Part shown: in pieces, positions 1 to 8,783 of the stretch
Position numbering within the stretch: position 1 is the first letter of the stretch
Layout of the letters: every line of letters begins with the position of its first letter
Source: Rhodocyclaceae bacterium
GTDB lineage: Bacteria > Pseudomonadota > Gammaproteobacteria > Burkholderiales > Rhodocyclaceae
Direction: 5' to 3'
DNA length: 64,000 nt
Assembly (NCBI GenBank): GCA_016702335.1
Contig: JADJEF010000003.1
Coordinates: 310,001 to 374,000 of the forward strand
Program-made: the position numbers and the translations under genes
The notes under the pieces: model-generated
Told to the model about the DNA's origin: nothing
Seen by the model: only the letters and a program-made list of their open reading frames with translations
The model's database searches: none

Positions 1-993
1 GCGTTGTGCGTAATAAACCATGTGGTTGCGCATTCGCTCGATATATTCAAGCGGCGCACCTTCGCGCACGGCATCATAGAACTTGTTGTAGTACTCGACG
101 AAGTCCGTCTCAATGCGCACCAGAAATACCGCCATGCCGGGAATGACCGAAAGGTAAGAAAGAAAAATCGGAAAGTCATAGATGACCGACGCGCGCAGCG
201 GGCCAATGACTTGGGCGCTGGTCGGGGGGTAATACCAAAACATGATCTTGTCCGCCCAGACCGCGAGATTGAAGAAAAAACCAGTCCACATCAGGCTCCG
301 GTACATGGCACCGCGCTTCCAGATATCAAAGGCAATGAAGCGGTCGGATCGGTAGTTTTTGTAAATGAGCCAGATCATGCCCCCGAGCAGCAGAAAGTGG
401 CCCATGACAAAGCCGATCATCAGCCCTTCCATGCCCATGATCTCGCGAAACCCCAACGCCATGGCCGTGGTGGCGCTATAGCCCACGAAGAAGATCAGCA
501 GAATGGCGTTGTACTGCTTCATGCCGGTCAGGAACACGGTGGCAATCCAAATAGCCCCCAGCATAGAAAGGGCCATGACGAACAGCAGGCGATAGAGCAC
601 CGATTGGTAGGGGAACAGGTAGAGCACAACAGGCAAGGTAAGTATGATGCTTGCGGTCATGACGGCCAGAATCAGGCCATTGAAATTGGGCAGGATGGCA
701 GCATCGTCCTTGGCAAACAGGCGGTCGGCGACAAAACGAGTAAATGACAGTTGGACGAAGCCGGTAAGCACCAGCGAGATCATGAACAGGTAGGTCACCG
801 TGATCTGAAACTGCGCGACATGAATGCTCAGACCGCCAATACTCAGACTGAACAGACCGATTGCCATGATCCCGAGGATGGAAAGAATCCATGGGCCCGA
901 GCCGATCAGGCCGGCGTAGGTATAGGCCTGAATGAGCCCGGTGAAGGACTGCTTCTTGAGCAGTTTCCTTAGTTCGAAGCCAATTCCTGCCAT
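1..993 (-). CDS. pelG: PelG, Pel polysaccharide membrane transporter (partial, 3' end off window)
   Basis: 331 codons are visible without a stop, and the gene leaves the window at base 1. The protein begins MAGIGFELRKLLK and continues as a run of hydrophobic helices separated by short polar loops, with conserved-looking stretches such as GLIGSGPWILSI and RSLMWTGFFFNLAVWADK. This is the pattern of PelG, a polytopic inner-membrane protein of the MATE/MOP-flippase type. In the Pel system it works with the glycosyltransferase PelF and with PelD/PelE to move the growing polymer across the inner membrane. The start ATG overlaps the end of pelF by 25 bases, so the two are probably translationally coupled. 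It is the last visible gene of the pelABCDEFG order. The identification rests on both sequence and position. Confidence 0.93.
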   Translation of the reverse strand, partial: MAGIGFELRKLLKKQSFTGLIQAYTYAGLIGSGPWILSILGIMAIGLFSLSIGGLSIHVAQFQITVTYLFMISLVLTGFVQLSFTRFVADRLFAKDDAAILPNFNGLILAVMTASIILTLPVVLYLFPYQSVLYRLLFVMALSMLGAIWIATVFLTGMKQYNAILLIFFVGYSATTAMALGFREIMGMEGLMIGFVMGHFLLLGGMIWLIYKNYRSDRFIAFDIWKRGAMYRSLMWTGFFFNLAVWADKIMFWYYPPTSAQVIGPLRASVIYDFPIFLSYLSVIPGMAVFLVRIETDFVEYYNKFYDAVREGAPLEYIERMRNHMVYYAQR

Positions 994-2546
994 GCGAAGC
1001 TCTTGTAGTAAAGGTAGCGGTAGCGGCCAAACATGGCCTCTTGGGCGTAGTACGCTTCCACGCGGGCGATGGCCGCGCGACTGGCCGCATGCCATTTGTC
1101 GGCATTGCCCAGCAGCTCGACGGCCGCATCGGCCAGAGCCTGCGGGTCTGCAATCCGTACCACCGCGCCTGATGGGCCGAGCGCCTCGTCATCCCCGGGA
1201 GACCGTAGACCAACTGCCGGCAGGAACCGACATCGGTGGCCAGAGTGGGTACCCCGGCGGCGTAGCCTTCAAGGATGACCAGCGGTAGCGCTTCGCTGAT
1301 GGAACTGAGAACCACGAGTCCAACCTTGTCGAGCAGGTCGGTCAGCTTCTGAAAACCAAGGAACTTGATTTTGTCCGCAAGACCCAGTTGCAAGGCAAGA
1401 TCACGGCACTCTTGCGCATAGCCTGGGTCTTCGTCTTCCGGGCCGGCAATCCATGCTTCGGCCTCGGGTAACTGGCTGACGATGGCGCGCATGGCGCGTA
1501 TATAAGTCTTGATGTCCTTGATGGGTACGACGCGCCCGATCAGGCAAAGAATAGGCGGCGGCGGAGTGGGGGCCGGCGCACGGTTGGCGCGCAGCGGTGC
1601 AAAGCGGGCGACATCGATGCCATTGGGCACATTGCGGGTGCGCTCTTCGGGTGCGCCATCGACAAGTTGCCGGTGTCGGTTGGCTTCATACAGAGCGACA
1701 ATCTCGTCGCATGCCTGATAGGTGATATTGCCCATGTGCTCGAAAAAACGAATCCAGAGCTGGCGGTAGTAGCTGACTTGAGCGGCGTCGCGATCAAACA
1801 CGTTGCGGTTGTCTTTGATCCAACTCGCCTGATAGAGGTCGATCTTGCGCTCTTTGACGTAGATGCCATGCTCGGACAGGATGAACGGCGCCGGGCGGCG
1901 ATGCTTGAGCAGAACGCCCAAGGCTCCGGCATAGCCGGTGGAGATCGCATGGTAAATACGTGCTTCGGGCGCCCGCTCAGCGACGGTACGCAGGTGCCAG
2001 AATGGTTCGTGCATGTTGCGCACCGTCCAGAAGTAATCGACGAATGACGGGTCGGTGCTGTAGCGACGATAGCCACTTTTGATCTGATCCCAGGCAGCTT
2101 CGCTATAGAGGAAGCTGGCATGGTCAAGACGCCCCTGCGGATGGGCTTCGTTCATCAGCTTGGCAAACAGCATCGGGCATTCGCTGTTGCTCACATCGTC
2201 ATGCAGCATGTTGTGCAGGCGGCTGACCTCTTGCATGACTTTGCGGTCTGCCCGTGCTGGTTTGGGCGTAGGCTTGTTCTCGGGGTCAAACAGATAGATG
2301 CAATCAAGGTGCACCAAGTTGTCCGGCAACTGGTAGCGCATCTTTCCGTAGTCTTCTGGACGGCTGCCGATAAAATTACTCGAAGCTAATTTCCGGAAAG
2401 CCGCGAATGATCTGATTGACCCAGCTTGAAACGCCACCAGAGACAAAAGGAAAGGTTCCCTCCAGCAACAGCAGGACATCGACCTTGCTGGCGCGGGGCA
2501 GAGGTGTGGCCAGCGCGTCAGATGTGGGCGAGGGTGTTGCGGTCAT
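969..2546 (-). CDS. pelF: PelF glycosyltransferase (GT4 family); reading frame broken twice as sequenced
   Basis: PelF is the cytosolic glycosyltransferase that polymerises Pel from UDP-sugars. The start MTATPSPTSDALATPL at 2546 lies inside the pelE tail (29-base overlap). The protein then reads KVDVLLLLEGTFPFVSGG, the typical PelF N-terminus. The frame breaks near 2380-2392: after FPEISFE a stop appears, while FIGSRPEDYGKMRY continues in another frame. It breaks again near 1193-1199, where GLPG is followed out of frame and the true C-terminus (ALADAAVELLGNADK to the end at 969) lies in a third frame. Restoring one G to a GGGG run, and one T to each of two T runs, would give a continuous ~525-aa GT4 enzyme with the EALPLVILEGYAAG nucleotide-sugar motif. 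No other lesion is visible. Sequencing indels are more likely than a pseudogene, because the flanking pel genes are intact. Confidence 0.88.
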
Positions 2547-3558
2547 TGGGATTTGGGAAAGAGTCTCGGCCGGTCCAAAGGTCAGCGGCGCGCTGCACTC
2601 GCGCGCTCAGTGCCTGATTGTCAAGCTGGTTCATATGCAGGTGCACCGCTGCCATGTCGTGCCGACGGAACGCCATTTCGGCCAGATAGGGCCTCACCGA
2701 GCCTGCTGACTGCCCCAGTGCCAAAGACGCATAGAGCAGCACTTCCGACTCGACCAGATCACCTTGTGCCAGAAGCACCCGCGCCCGAAGGAAGGTCAGG
2801 CTGGGGTCGCGTATTTTTTGCAGCGTGATCGCTTCGTTAATATAGCGTCGCGCTTCGCCCAACATGTACTTGCGCATTTCGCCTTGCGCCAGAGCGGTGT
2901 AGGTCAGTTCCCAATGCAGTTCAGCCAGATAGCGCAGGCAGGTGTAGCGCTGATCAACCGACATTTCATGTTCAAGATTGCGCCGTTCGCGCTGAATATG
3001 TACCGAGAGCTTTTTTTCCTCCGCATCGAGCATGCCGAAAGCGACCAGACGAACATCGTCGCTGTCATCGGCCAGCAAGTCCTCAAGCAGCGGGTTTGCC
3101 ACCCGCTTGGGGACGGCCTGCAGTGTCAGCAGCGACTGCATGCGGATATTGGCGGGCACGTTCGAAGTCAGGCGTGAGCGTATGGCTCCCTGGCTGGAGC
3201 GAGGAGCCACCTTGCTCTGCACGTTGTATTCCAGGGGCTCAAGCTCTAGCGGGGTGGCCTGGGGCAAGCGTTCAATATCTTGATGCAGCGTGGTATGGCA
3301 GATCAGCAGCATGACCACCGGGCCGACAAATGGCGCGACGAAAGAGAAATTGAACATCAGCAACCAGACGAGCGGGCGAGGGTAGCGATACCGCTGGGGT
3401 AGCAGAAACCAGCTCACCGTAGCCAGCACGGCACAGGCCGCGCCGTGCATGGCCACGGTAGCGATCATGGCAGAGGCGGATGTCGAGTAAGGCTGAGGTG
3501 TCAGGAAGACCCAGAAGTCGGCGACAACGGCCGACCAGGCCAGATAAAGCAGCTTCAT
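2518..3558 (-). CDS. pelE: PelE, inner-membrane TPR protein of Pel synthesis
   Basis: This 346-aa protein has two hydrophobic N-terminal segments (about residues 5-20 and 30-85, the latter a pair of helices). They are followed by a soluble, helix-rich region with HEAT/TPR character, for example LTLQAVPKRVANPLLEDLL and later SLTFLRARVLLAQGDLVES. That is the PelE layout: membrane anchor plus tetratricopeptide-like cytoplasmic domain, thought to help assemble the PelD-PelE-PelG inner-membrane complex with PelF. Its ATG overlaps the pelD stop in ATGA, and its own stop overlaps the pelF start. Similarity to PelE is weaker by eye than for other Pel proteins, but size, topology and fixed position between pelD and pelF make the call secure. 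Confidence 0.9.
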   Translation of the reverse strand: MKLLYLAWSAVVADFWVFLTPQPYSTSASAMIATVAMHGAACAVLATVSWFLLPQRYRYPRPLVWLLMFNFSFVAPFVGPVVMLLICHTTLHQDIERLPQATPLELEPLEYNVQSKVAPRSSQGAIRSRLTSNVPANIRMQSLLTLQAVPKRVANPLLEDLLADDSDDVRLVAFGMLDAEEKKLSVHIQRERRNLEHEMSVDQRYTCLRYLAELHWELTYTALAQGEMRKYMLGEARRYINEAITLQKIRDPSLTFLRARVLLAQGDLVESEVLLYASLALGQSAGSVRPYLAEMAFRRHDMAAVHLHMNQLDNQALSARVQRAADLWTGRDSFPNPNDRNTLAHI

Positions 3559-4907
3559 GCCAGAGCCTCTGCCAGCGCTTCGAGAGCATCTTCCGTGGCG
3601 AAATCGATGCTACGCAAATTGATGCCGAGCTCGACGCAATCGCCGCCGAACTGAGCTTTCATCCAGCCATCAATTCGAATCAGGAAACCATCGCGCGCCG
3701 CCGGCGAGGCAAAGGGCATCAATATCGCGAGTATCGGGCTATCACCGACGTAGGTTTGCCAATACAGATCGAGCCCGCGCTTGATGCGAATGAACTGGGC
3801 GGGGATTTCCTCGCGCCGTTCGCCGACAAACCGCATGACCACGATCTGGCTGGATAAACGTACACGCCGCTGCATGGAGAGCATGCGGCTGAATTCCTGA
3901 GCGTACATCGCCGGCATGTTGGGTAGTCGCTCTTGCAGTTTCGCGATATCGTTTGCACCGTGCACGTTGTCAGCGTAGTAGGCCAGGATAACCGAGAGCA
4001 TTTGCAGGTTCTCGACCGTGAGCGAGAAGAACGGTAAACGCGACACCGCCAGCACCCCAACGATGGTTTTGTCGCCTGCCACTAGCGGTGCGACGATCAG
4101 CTGCTTTGACTCGCGCTCCAGTGACACCTCGTAGTCTGCGATATGGATCAACCGCCCTTGCTCCAGTGATTGAAGCAGCAACGGGTCGTCACGGGTCAGC
4201 GGAAAGGGCTCGCCCAGGCTGCCCACCGCGGGGCCGAGTTCCCAGCCGGTATCGCGGCGGCTCATGGTGTAAAGGGTGGCTGACTCGATATTGACATACT
4301 GAGTGAGCAGTTGCAGCAGCCCGTCAACACCGGGCAGGGCAGCGCCATCAGTGCTCTCGATGACAGCAGTGCGGAGTTTGGCCAGCGCGTCTCGCAGCGA
4401 CCCCGGGCGGGCGAGCATTTCTTGCTCGAGGCGGTCGTGCGAGAGATTGAGTAGCAGGTGGCGCTGGGTCAACCTGGAAAGTCGCTCGGTAATGTAGATG
4501 TTGGTTTCGTCCATGCGTGAAATACGATCACGCCAGACATCGCTGAATTCACCGCAGACCAGGACCAGCAATCCGCCACCGAAGAAAAAGTTTTGCGGAA
4601 ATTCGACCGATACCCGCCCCAGAGTATCGGCGAGCAGCCAGTTACCGAGCAACAGCGTGCTGCTGATCAGTCCAGGCATCACGCCGTAGCGCAAAGCCAC
4701 CAGCACAGGTGCCAGCCAGAGCCAGGGGAATGCTGCCTTTATCAGCAAGGGGTCCTGCGGCACGGCCCACCAGGCCAGACCGATGGCGATGGCAGGCAGC
4801 GCGAAGGTTTCCAGCCACTGACTGAGTGGGGCGTGGTGCTCAGGTGCCAGCGTATCGGGAGAAACCAGCTGGCGCAGAGTGGCCGCCAGACGTGGAGCGG
4901 AAGGCAT
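3555..4907 (-). CDS. pelD: PelD, c-di-GMP-binding regulator of Pel synthesis
   Basis: This 450-aa inner-membrane protein has four hydrophobic segments in roughly the first 125 residues (from FALPAIAIGLAWWAV to FFFGGGLLVLVCGEF). A GAF domain follows (about residues 170-320), then a degenerate GGDEF-like domain. Family knowledge: PelD binds cyclic di-GMP through an RxxD inhibitory-site-like motif in the degenerate GGDEF domain and so switches on Pel polymerisation. An RGLD motif is visible at residues 377-380, within IKRGLDLYW, and fits that site. No intact GGDEF signature is present, consistent with a receptor rather than a cyclase. The start overlaps the pelC stop (TGATG) and the stop overlaps pelE (ATGA), indicating a coupled operon. 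This gene ties Pel output to cellular c-di-GMP. Confidence 0.93.
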   Translation of the reverse strand: MPSAPRLAATLRQLVSPDTLAPEHHAPLSQWLETFALPAIAIGLAWWAVPQDPLLIKAAFPWLWLAPVLVALRYGVMPGLISSTLLLGNWLLADTLGRVSVEFPQNFFFGGGLLVLVCGEFSDVWRDRISRMDETNIYITERLSRLTQRHLLLNLSHDRLEQEMLARPGSLRDALAKLRTAVIESTDGAALPGVDGLLQLLTQYVNIESATLYTMSRRDTGWELGPAVGSLGEPFPLTRDDPLLLQSLEQGRLIHIADYEVSLERESKQLIVAPLVAGDKTIVGVLAVSRLPFFSLTVENLQMLSVILAYYADNVHGANDIAKLQERLPNMPAMYAQEFSRMLSMQRRVRLSSQIVVMRFVGERREEIPAQFIRIKRGLDLYWQTYVGDSPILAILMPFASPAARDGFLIRIDGWMKAQFGGDCVELGINLRSIDFATEDALEALAEALA

Positions 4908-5440
4908 CAGGGCTTGCCGCTCAGCGCCGGCAAGTCGCTGAGCAGATTATCGAGCAGGGTATGCGCAATCACCGACACTGCCTGACGACTCCAGCCGGCC
5001 TTGGCGCCGGAGGCGCTCCAGATCACGGTGTTGGTGCGCAGATCAATGAGGTGCAGGGTTGCGCTGACGGCGGGTTCGCCGTCAATTCCGGTTTTGTAAC
5101 GCCATTCGCTGATGGCCCCACCAATGCCATAGACGGCACCCTGTGCTTTGGCCCAGGTCTGCGCTTCTTCGGCGATACGGCGCTCGGAAGGCTCCAGCAG
5201 GCTGTCACGAGAGAGCGTTGCGGGGTAGCGTACCAGTTGAGTAATACCCTGTGCCCGCAGCAGATGTTCGGTGATGGCTTCGGCCGCAAGCGCTGCTTGC
5301 GGGGTATCGGTGTGATTGGCCATGGGTAGTAGTGCCCACTTGGCTTGGCCATCGAGCACTGCGCCCGGCGCAAGGTTCGACGAGGTGGTGGAGCAGGCGC
5401 TCAAGAGGAGGACGGCAAGGACGGATATCAGGCGTGTCAT
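4907..5440 (-). CDS. pelC: PelC, outer-membrane lipoprotein of Pel export
   Basis: This 177-aa protein has a lipoprotein signal: MTRLISVLAVLLLSAC, with the lipobox LSAC and Cys16 as the lipidation site. The mature part (VLDGQAKWALLPMANHTDTPQAALAAE and on) has the fold pattern of PelC. In Pseudomonas, PelC forms a ring under the outer membrane that guides cationic Pel polymer into the PelB barrel. A GGAG ribosome-binding site stands 8 bases before the ATG. Its stop is shared with the pelD start (TGATG), and it follows the barrel half of PelB by only 13 bases. Confidence 0.92.
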   Translation of the reverse strand: MTRLISVLAVLLLSACSTTSSNLAPGAVLDGQAKWALLPMANHTDTPQAALAAEAITEHLLRAQGITQLVRYPATLSRDSLLEPSERRIAEEAQTWAKAQGAVYGIGGAISEWRYKTGIDGEPAVSATLHLIDLRTNTVIWSASGAKAGWSRQAVSVIAHTLLDNLLSDLPALSGKP

Positions 5441-5453
5441 GAGACAAACTCCA

Positions 5454-8400
5454 CTAAAAGTAAAAACGATAACGCAACGCTAGGTTGCGCGTGCGGGCCC
5501 CGTTGCCGGAGCCCCCCTGTGACTGCTCAAAATTGAGACTGAGGTGGTCGGCACCGATCACCGAACCGGCAAACCCGAGGACACCGCTGTGGCCCCCGCC
5601 ATTGATGCTATTCCTAGTCCAGCAGAGGTCGCCGAAGGGGCGCCAGTCGCGACTATAGCTGCTGCGTAGCGCCTGCCCGGCAATATTCTCGCCGTAGGTG
5701 CTGCACAAGCCCCAGGTGCTACTTCCTTCGGGGAGAAAAAAACTGCCGACGTCGAATTCGCCACCGGCGATGGCTGACTGAATTGCAGGCGACAAGCGCG
5801 CGAGGACGGCCGGGCTCACTTTGGCATCGGGCGACGTGGTCTGCCGGCTCGCGGTCAGACGCAGTGCCCAGTCGGGGTATTCGGTACGGATTCGATGACC
5901 CACTTCAAAATCAACGCCCCAGCCAGATCCCAGCGGGTCGCCGTATTGAGTGGCAAAGCGCGAGGTGCGAACGCCGGCGCGCAGATACTCGCGCTTGCTC
6001 AGGGTGTATTGCATCCCGAGTTGCAGGCTGTCAGCCATGCCGGCGACCCGCATCGCAAGACTGTCGGTGGCTTCATTGCGCCACCCCAGTTCGCCATTGA
6101 CCGTCAGGCGTTGGGTCAGTCGATGCTCATGAGCGAAGCGCGCGCCGGTCGTGCCGGAGAGCTCATTGCGCTTGAACACGGCGAATCGTGACTGCGAAAG
6201 ATTTCCCCGCCAGAGTAGCTCGGCGGAGGCCAGTTTGTCGCTGCCCGGTACCAGCAGATCATTGCTGCCATCGTTGAGTTGCTGGCTGGAACTGGCGGTC
6301 ATCAGCGTGAGCGCCAGCTCCGGTGTCACGTTGAGGTGCGTTTCCAGGGCCGGGCCTTGCCCGTCAAGCGTACCCCACTGATTTCGATAGAGCGAGAGTT
6401 GCAGGTAGTTGGCATGGAGCGGCGAGCCAATGCGAAAGCGGTCATGGATCTCTTCATTACCCTGGTCGGCACCTAGCGCGTCAAAGGCGGTATCCATGGC
6501 ACTCGGCCACATCTCCAGGCCATACGCGAGGTCGTAGCGCACGCTGGGGTCCATGGCCGCCGTGCGGTCGCCGAGTACCGCGGCCATCTCGGGCGTGTTT
6601 TCCTCGCTCAGCGCCAATTGCGACCGGGCCCAACCCGGTTCGGAGTACTGAGTGCGCGCCCAGCGGCGCCACATCCACTGGCGCGCTGCCGGGAACTGCT
6701 CTCGGGAAAGCAACCAGGCCAACACGAGGTCACCGGCCGCGCGCACGTTGGCCGGGCCCTTGATGTTTTGCTCAGGCAGGGCGATACCGCGCAGTTGCGG
6801 CTCCAGGAGTCGAACTTTGGCCAAGCCGGGATCATGCGGGGTGTCGATCAGCATCAGTCGCGTGGCGGCGAGCAGGTGAGCCAGGTTGTCCGAGTCCATG
6901 CCTGCCAAATTCCCCAAGTCGGCGCTGGTGAGACGGCGATTCGAGCCATCCAGCAGCAACCAGGCGTGGCGACGGATGCGCGTGGCCAGACCGGGTTGCC
7001 GCGCCAGGTTCAGGGCGTCGGCATAGCTCAACAGCAGCAACGGGTCGTTTGGGGTCCGCGCCAGGGCCAGGCGGTACCAGGGCAATGACCTCGGCGCCGC
7101 ATCAAGGCGTTGCCAACTGGCGGCAATCGCGAGCCAATATTCGTTGGCATTGCTGATGCCTTCGCGAGTCGAGAGATTTTCGAGCATTTGACGCAACTCG
7201 GCGGTACGCCCGGTATCGATGGCCAGCCATAGCGCCGGTACCTCGACACCGGCATCGCCGGGGGCTTTAGCCAGAGCGGCAGTGAGGTCGCTCCAAGCGG
7301 CATCAAGCCGATGCTGGCTTTGGTGCCAAAGTGCGCGGGCAAGCAAAAACGCAGTGCTTTTTTCCGCCTCCGCCCGCTGTTCTGCGCTCAGGTTCTGATG
7401 CAGTCGCTGCTCTGCGCGGGTATCGCCGACGTCGCGATAAAGGTTCAGGGCAAGAACCAGGGTGGTGACTTCACCGAAGCGATAAAAAGCATCTTCAGCC
7501 AGGGTGGCTGCGGCACCGGTCGAGCGCTCGCGAGCGAGATAAATCAATCGTGCCCAGTCCGCCGAAGTGCTCTGCTTTCCTTGGCTCAATTGCTGATAGG
7601 CATGCTCGGCGACCTTGGTATCCGACGCCTCCCAGGCGACCTGAGCCAGCATGCGCCAGTAGGCGGTTTGCTCTGCGGGCACCTGTTCGCGAGGGCTTTG
7701 CAGGACGGCCAGTGCTTCTTTCAAGCGATCGCGACGAATCAGAAAGGCGGCGGCGCGCAAGGTCGCGTCGGGGGAAAATGGCGGCAGCGCGGCCCGCTCG
7801 GCAAACAGAGTGTAGGCCCGCTCACCTTCGCCCGCCTCTTCGGCGAGTTGGGCCGCTTGTTCAAGCAGACGGACTTCCTTGCGCTGCCGATAGAAGCGCT
7901 CAAACACCGGTGAGCCCTCTTGCTGGCGTCCGGCGATGCGATACAGCTCGAATAGATCATTTGACTGGGCTGGCGTGAGCGGCTTGCGTGCGGCGAGCGC
8001 TCTCCAGACGGTGATTGCCTGCGTCTGGCCATCTGCCAGCGGTGCCAAGCGCAGGATGGCAAACAGCACCTCATCGTCATTCACTCCTGCGGCAAGCAGC
8101 ACTCGCCAATGTTCCCAGGCCACCAGGGGCCGCTGCGACCACTCGGCCAAGCGGGCGGCACGGCGCCGCCATTCGGCCGAGTCCGGAGAGGTGACAAGGG
8201 CCTTGGTAGCGACGCGCAGTGCTTGCGGCAGCTGGCCGGCGGCCATGAATGCATTGAAGGCAAGGGTCAGATCGTCTTGCTCGACCGGCGGCGCGGGCGC
8301 GGCTGCCGGTGGTTCCTCCACGGATGGCGCGGAGCGCGTGGGGGGCGGTGTATCGACTATCGCGACGGGCACTGCCGGCACGGCCAGCGGTGCCGATTCT

Positions 8401-8783
8401 TGAGCCAGCGTCGGCGGGTTTTCGGTAAGGCTCCAATTCGCCTTGACAATCTGCTCCGGGCGGAACGTCGCCACGCGCAGCATACTTCCCTGAGTCAGCG
8501 CCTGAGCGCCTTGCGCCTTGCGCGCCTCGGCCTGGGTGGGCCAGAAACCAGCGCGCAGAACGTGCAGATTGTCCCGCTTCTCGATACGCACAAACGGCAG
8601 TTTGGCGTAGCGCGGGAACAGGCTTGCCAAGGCGGCTGGGTCGCCGCTGGCGATTTGCAGTGCATAGTAATCTTGACCGCTGACTAAGGTCGCTTGCGCG
8701 CTGAGAGGCCATAGCAGCGCAAGCAGCGACGACAGGACGAGGGACTTCGTCCGAGGCAGGCTAGAGGCGGAATTTCGCTTCAC
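5454..8783 (-). CDS. pelB: PelB C-terminal protein: periplasmic TPR scaffold plus outer-membrane beta-barrel
   Basis: This 1109-aa protein carries the export part of PelB. It starts with GTG in a GTGA overlap with the upstream gene for the N-terminal half. It has its own signal sequence (SLVLSSLLALLWPLSAQA), so it is meant to be secreted separately. Residues about 38-115 (YYALQIASGDPAALASLF to FWPTQAEARKA) resemble a SPOR-like fold. A long TPR region follows, then a C-terminal barrel from about residue 800 (repeated amphipathic strands such as FAVFKRNELSGTTGARF), ending in the outer-membrane signature LALRYRFYF with a terminal aromatic. In Pseudomonas PelB is one ~1190-aa chain, so here the protein is split. 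Function: it forms the Pel export pore and, through its TPRs, holds PelA. Confidence 0.88.
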   Translation of the reverse strand: MKRNSASSLPRTKSLVLSSLLALLWPLSAQATLVSGQDYYALQIASGDPAALASLFPRYAKLPFVRIEKRDNLHVLRAGFWPTQAEARKAQGAQALTQGSMLRVATFRPEQIVKANWSLTENPPTLAQESAPLAVPAVPVAIVDTPPPTRSAPSVEEPPAAAPAPPVEQDDLTLAFNAFMAAGQLPQALRVATKALVTSPDSAEWRRRAARLAEWSQRPLVAWEHWRVLLAAGVNDDEVLFAILRLAPLADGQTQAITVWRALAARKPLTPAQSNDLFELYRIAGRQQEGSPVFERFYRQRKEVRLLEQAAQLAEEAGEGERAYTLFAERAALPPFSPDATLRAAAFLIRRDRLKEALAVLQSPREQVPAEQTAYWRMLAQVAWEASDTKVAEHAYQQLSQGKQSTSADWARLIYLARERSTGAAATLAEDAFYRFGEVTTLVLALNLYRDVGDTRAEQRLHQNLSAEQRAEAEKSTAFLLARALWHQSQHRLDAAWSDLTAALAKAPGDAGVEVPALWLAIDTGRTAELRQMLENLSTREGISNANEYWLAIAASWQRLDAAPRSLPWYRLALARTPNDPLLLLSYADALNLARQPGLATRIRRHAWLLLDGSNRRLTSADLGNLAGMDSDNLAHLLAATRLMLIDTPHDPGLAKVRLLEPQLRGIALPEQNIKGPANVRAAGDLVLAWLLSREQFPAARQWMWRRWARTQYSEPGWARSQLALSEENTPEMAAVLGDRTAAMDPSVRYDLAYGLEMWPSAMDTAFDALGADQGNEEIHDRFRIGSPLHANYLQLSLYRNQWGTLDGQGPALETHLNVTPELALTLMTASSSQQLNDGSNDLLVPGSDKLASAELLWRGNLSQSRFAVFKRNELSGTTGARFAHEHRLTQRLTVNGELGWRNEATDSLAMRVAGMADSLQLGMQYTLSKREYLRAGVRTSRFATQYGDPLGSGWGVDFEVGHRIRTEYPDWALRLTASRQTTSPDAKVSPAVLARLSPAIQSAIAGGEFDVGSFFLPEGSSTWGLCSTYGENIAGQALRSSYSRDWRPFGDLCWTRNSINGGGHSGVLGFAGSVIGADHLSLNFEQSQGGSGNGARTRNLALRYRFYF
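6912..6941 (-). repeat. Copy of the dispersed ~30-bp motif inside pelB
   Basis: On the minus strand this stretch reads AATCGCCGT, CTCA, then CCAGCGCCGACTTG. That is nearly identical to the intergenic copies at 42646, 45174, 50418 and 62701. Within pelB it encodes NRRLTSADL, and the copy inside the Cfa gene is in the same frame (NRRVASADL). Confidence 0.6.

Noticed and set aside
4..747. 247-codon plus-strand frame at the left edge
   Set aside because: It is antisense to pelG, whose membrane-protein sequence is unmistakable; this frame is highly charged without a recognisable pattern.
476..1195. C-terminal ~240 residues of the minus-strand frame beginning in pelF
   Set aside because: After the break near 1197 this frame reads through the end of pelF and into pelG out of frame; the real C-terminus is in another frame ending at 969.
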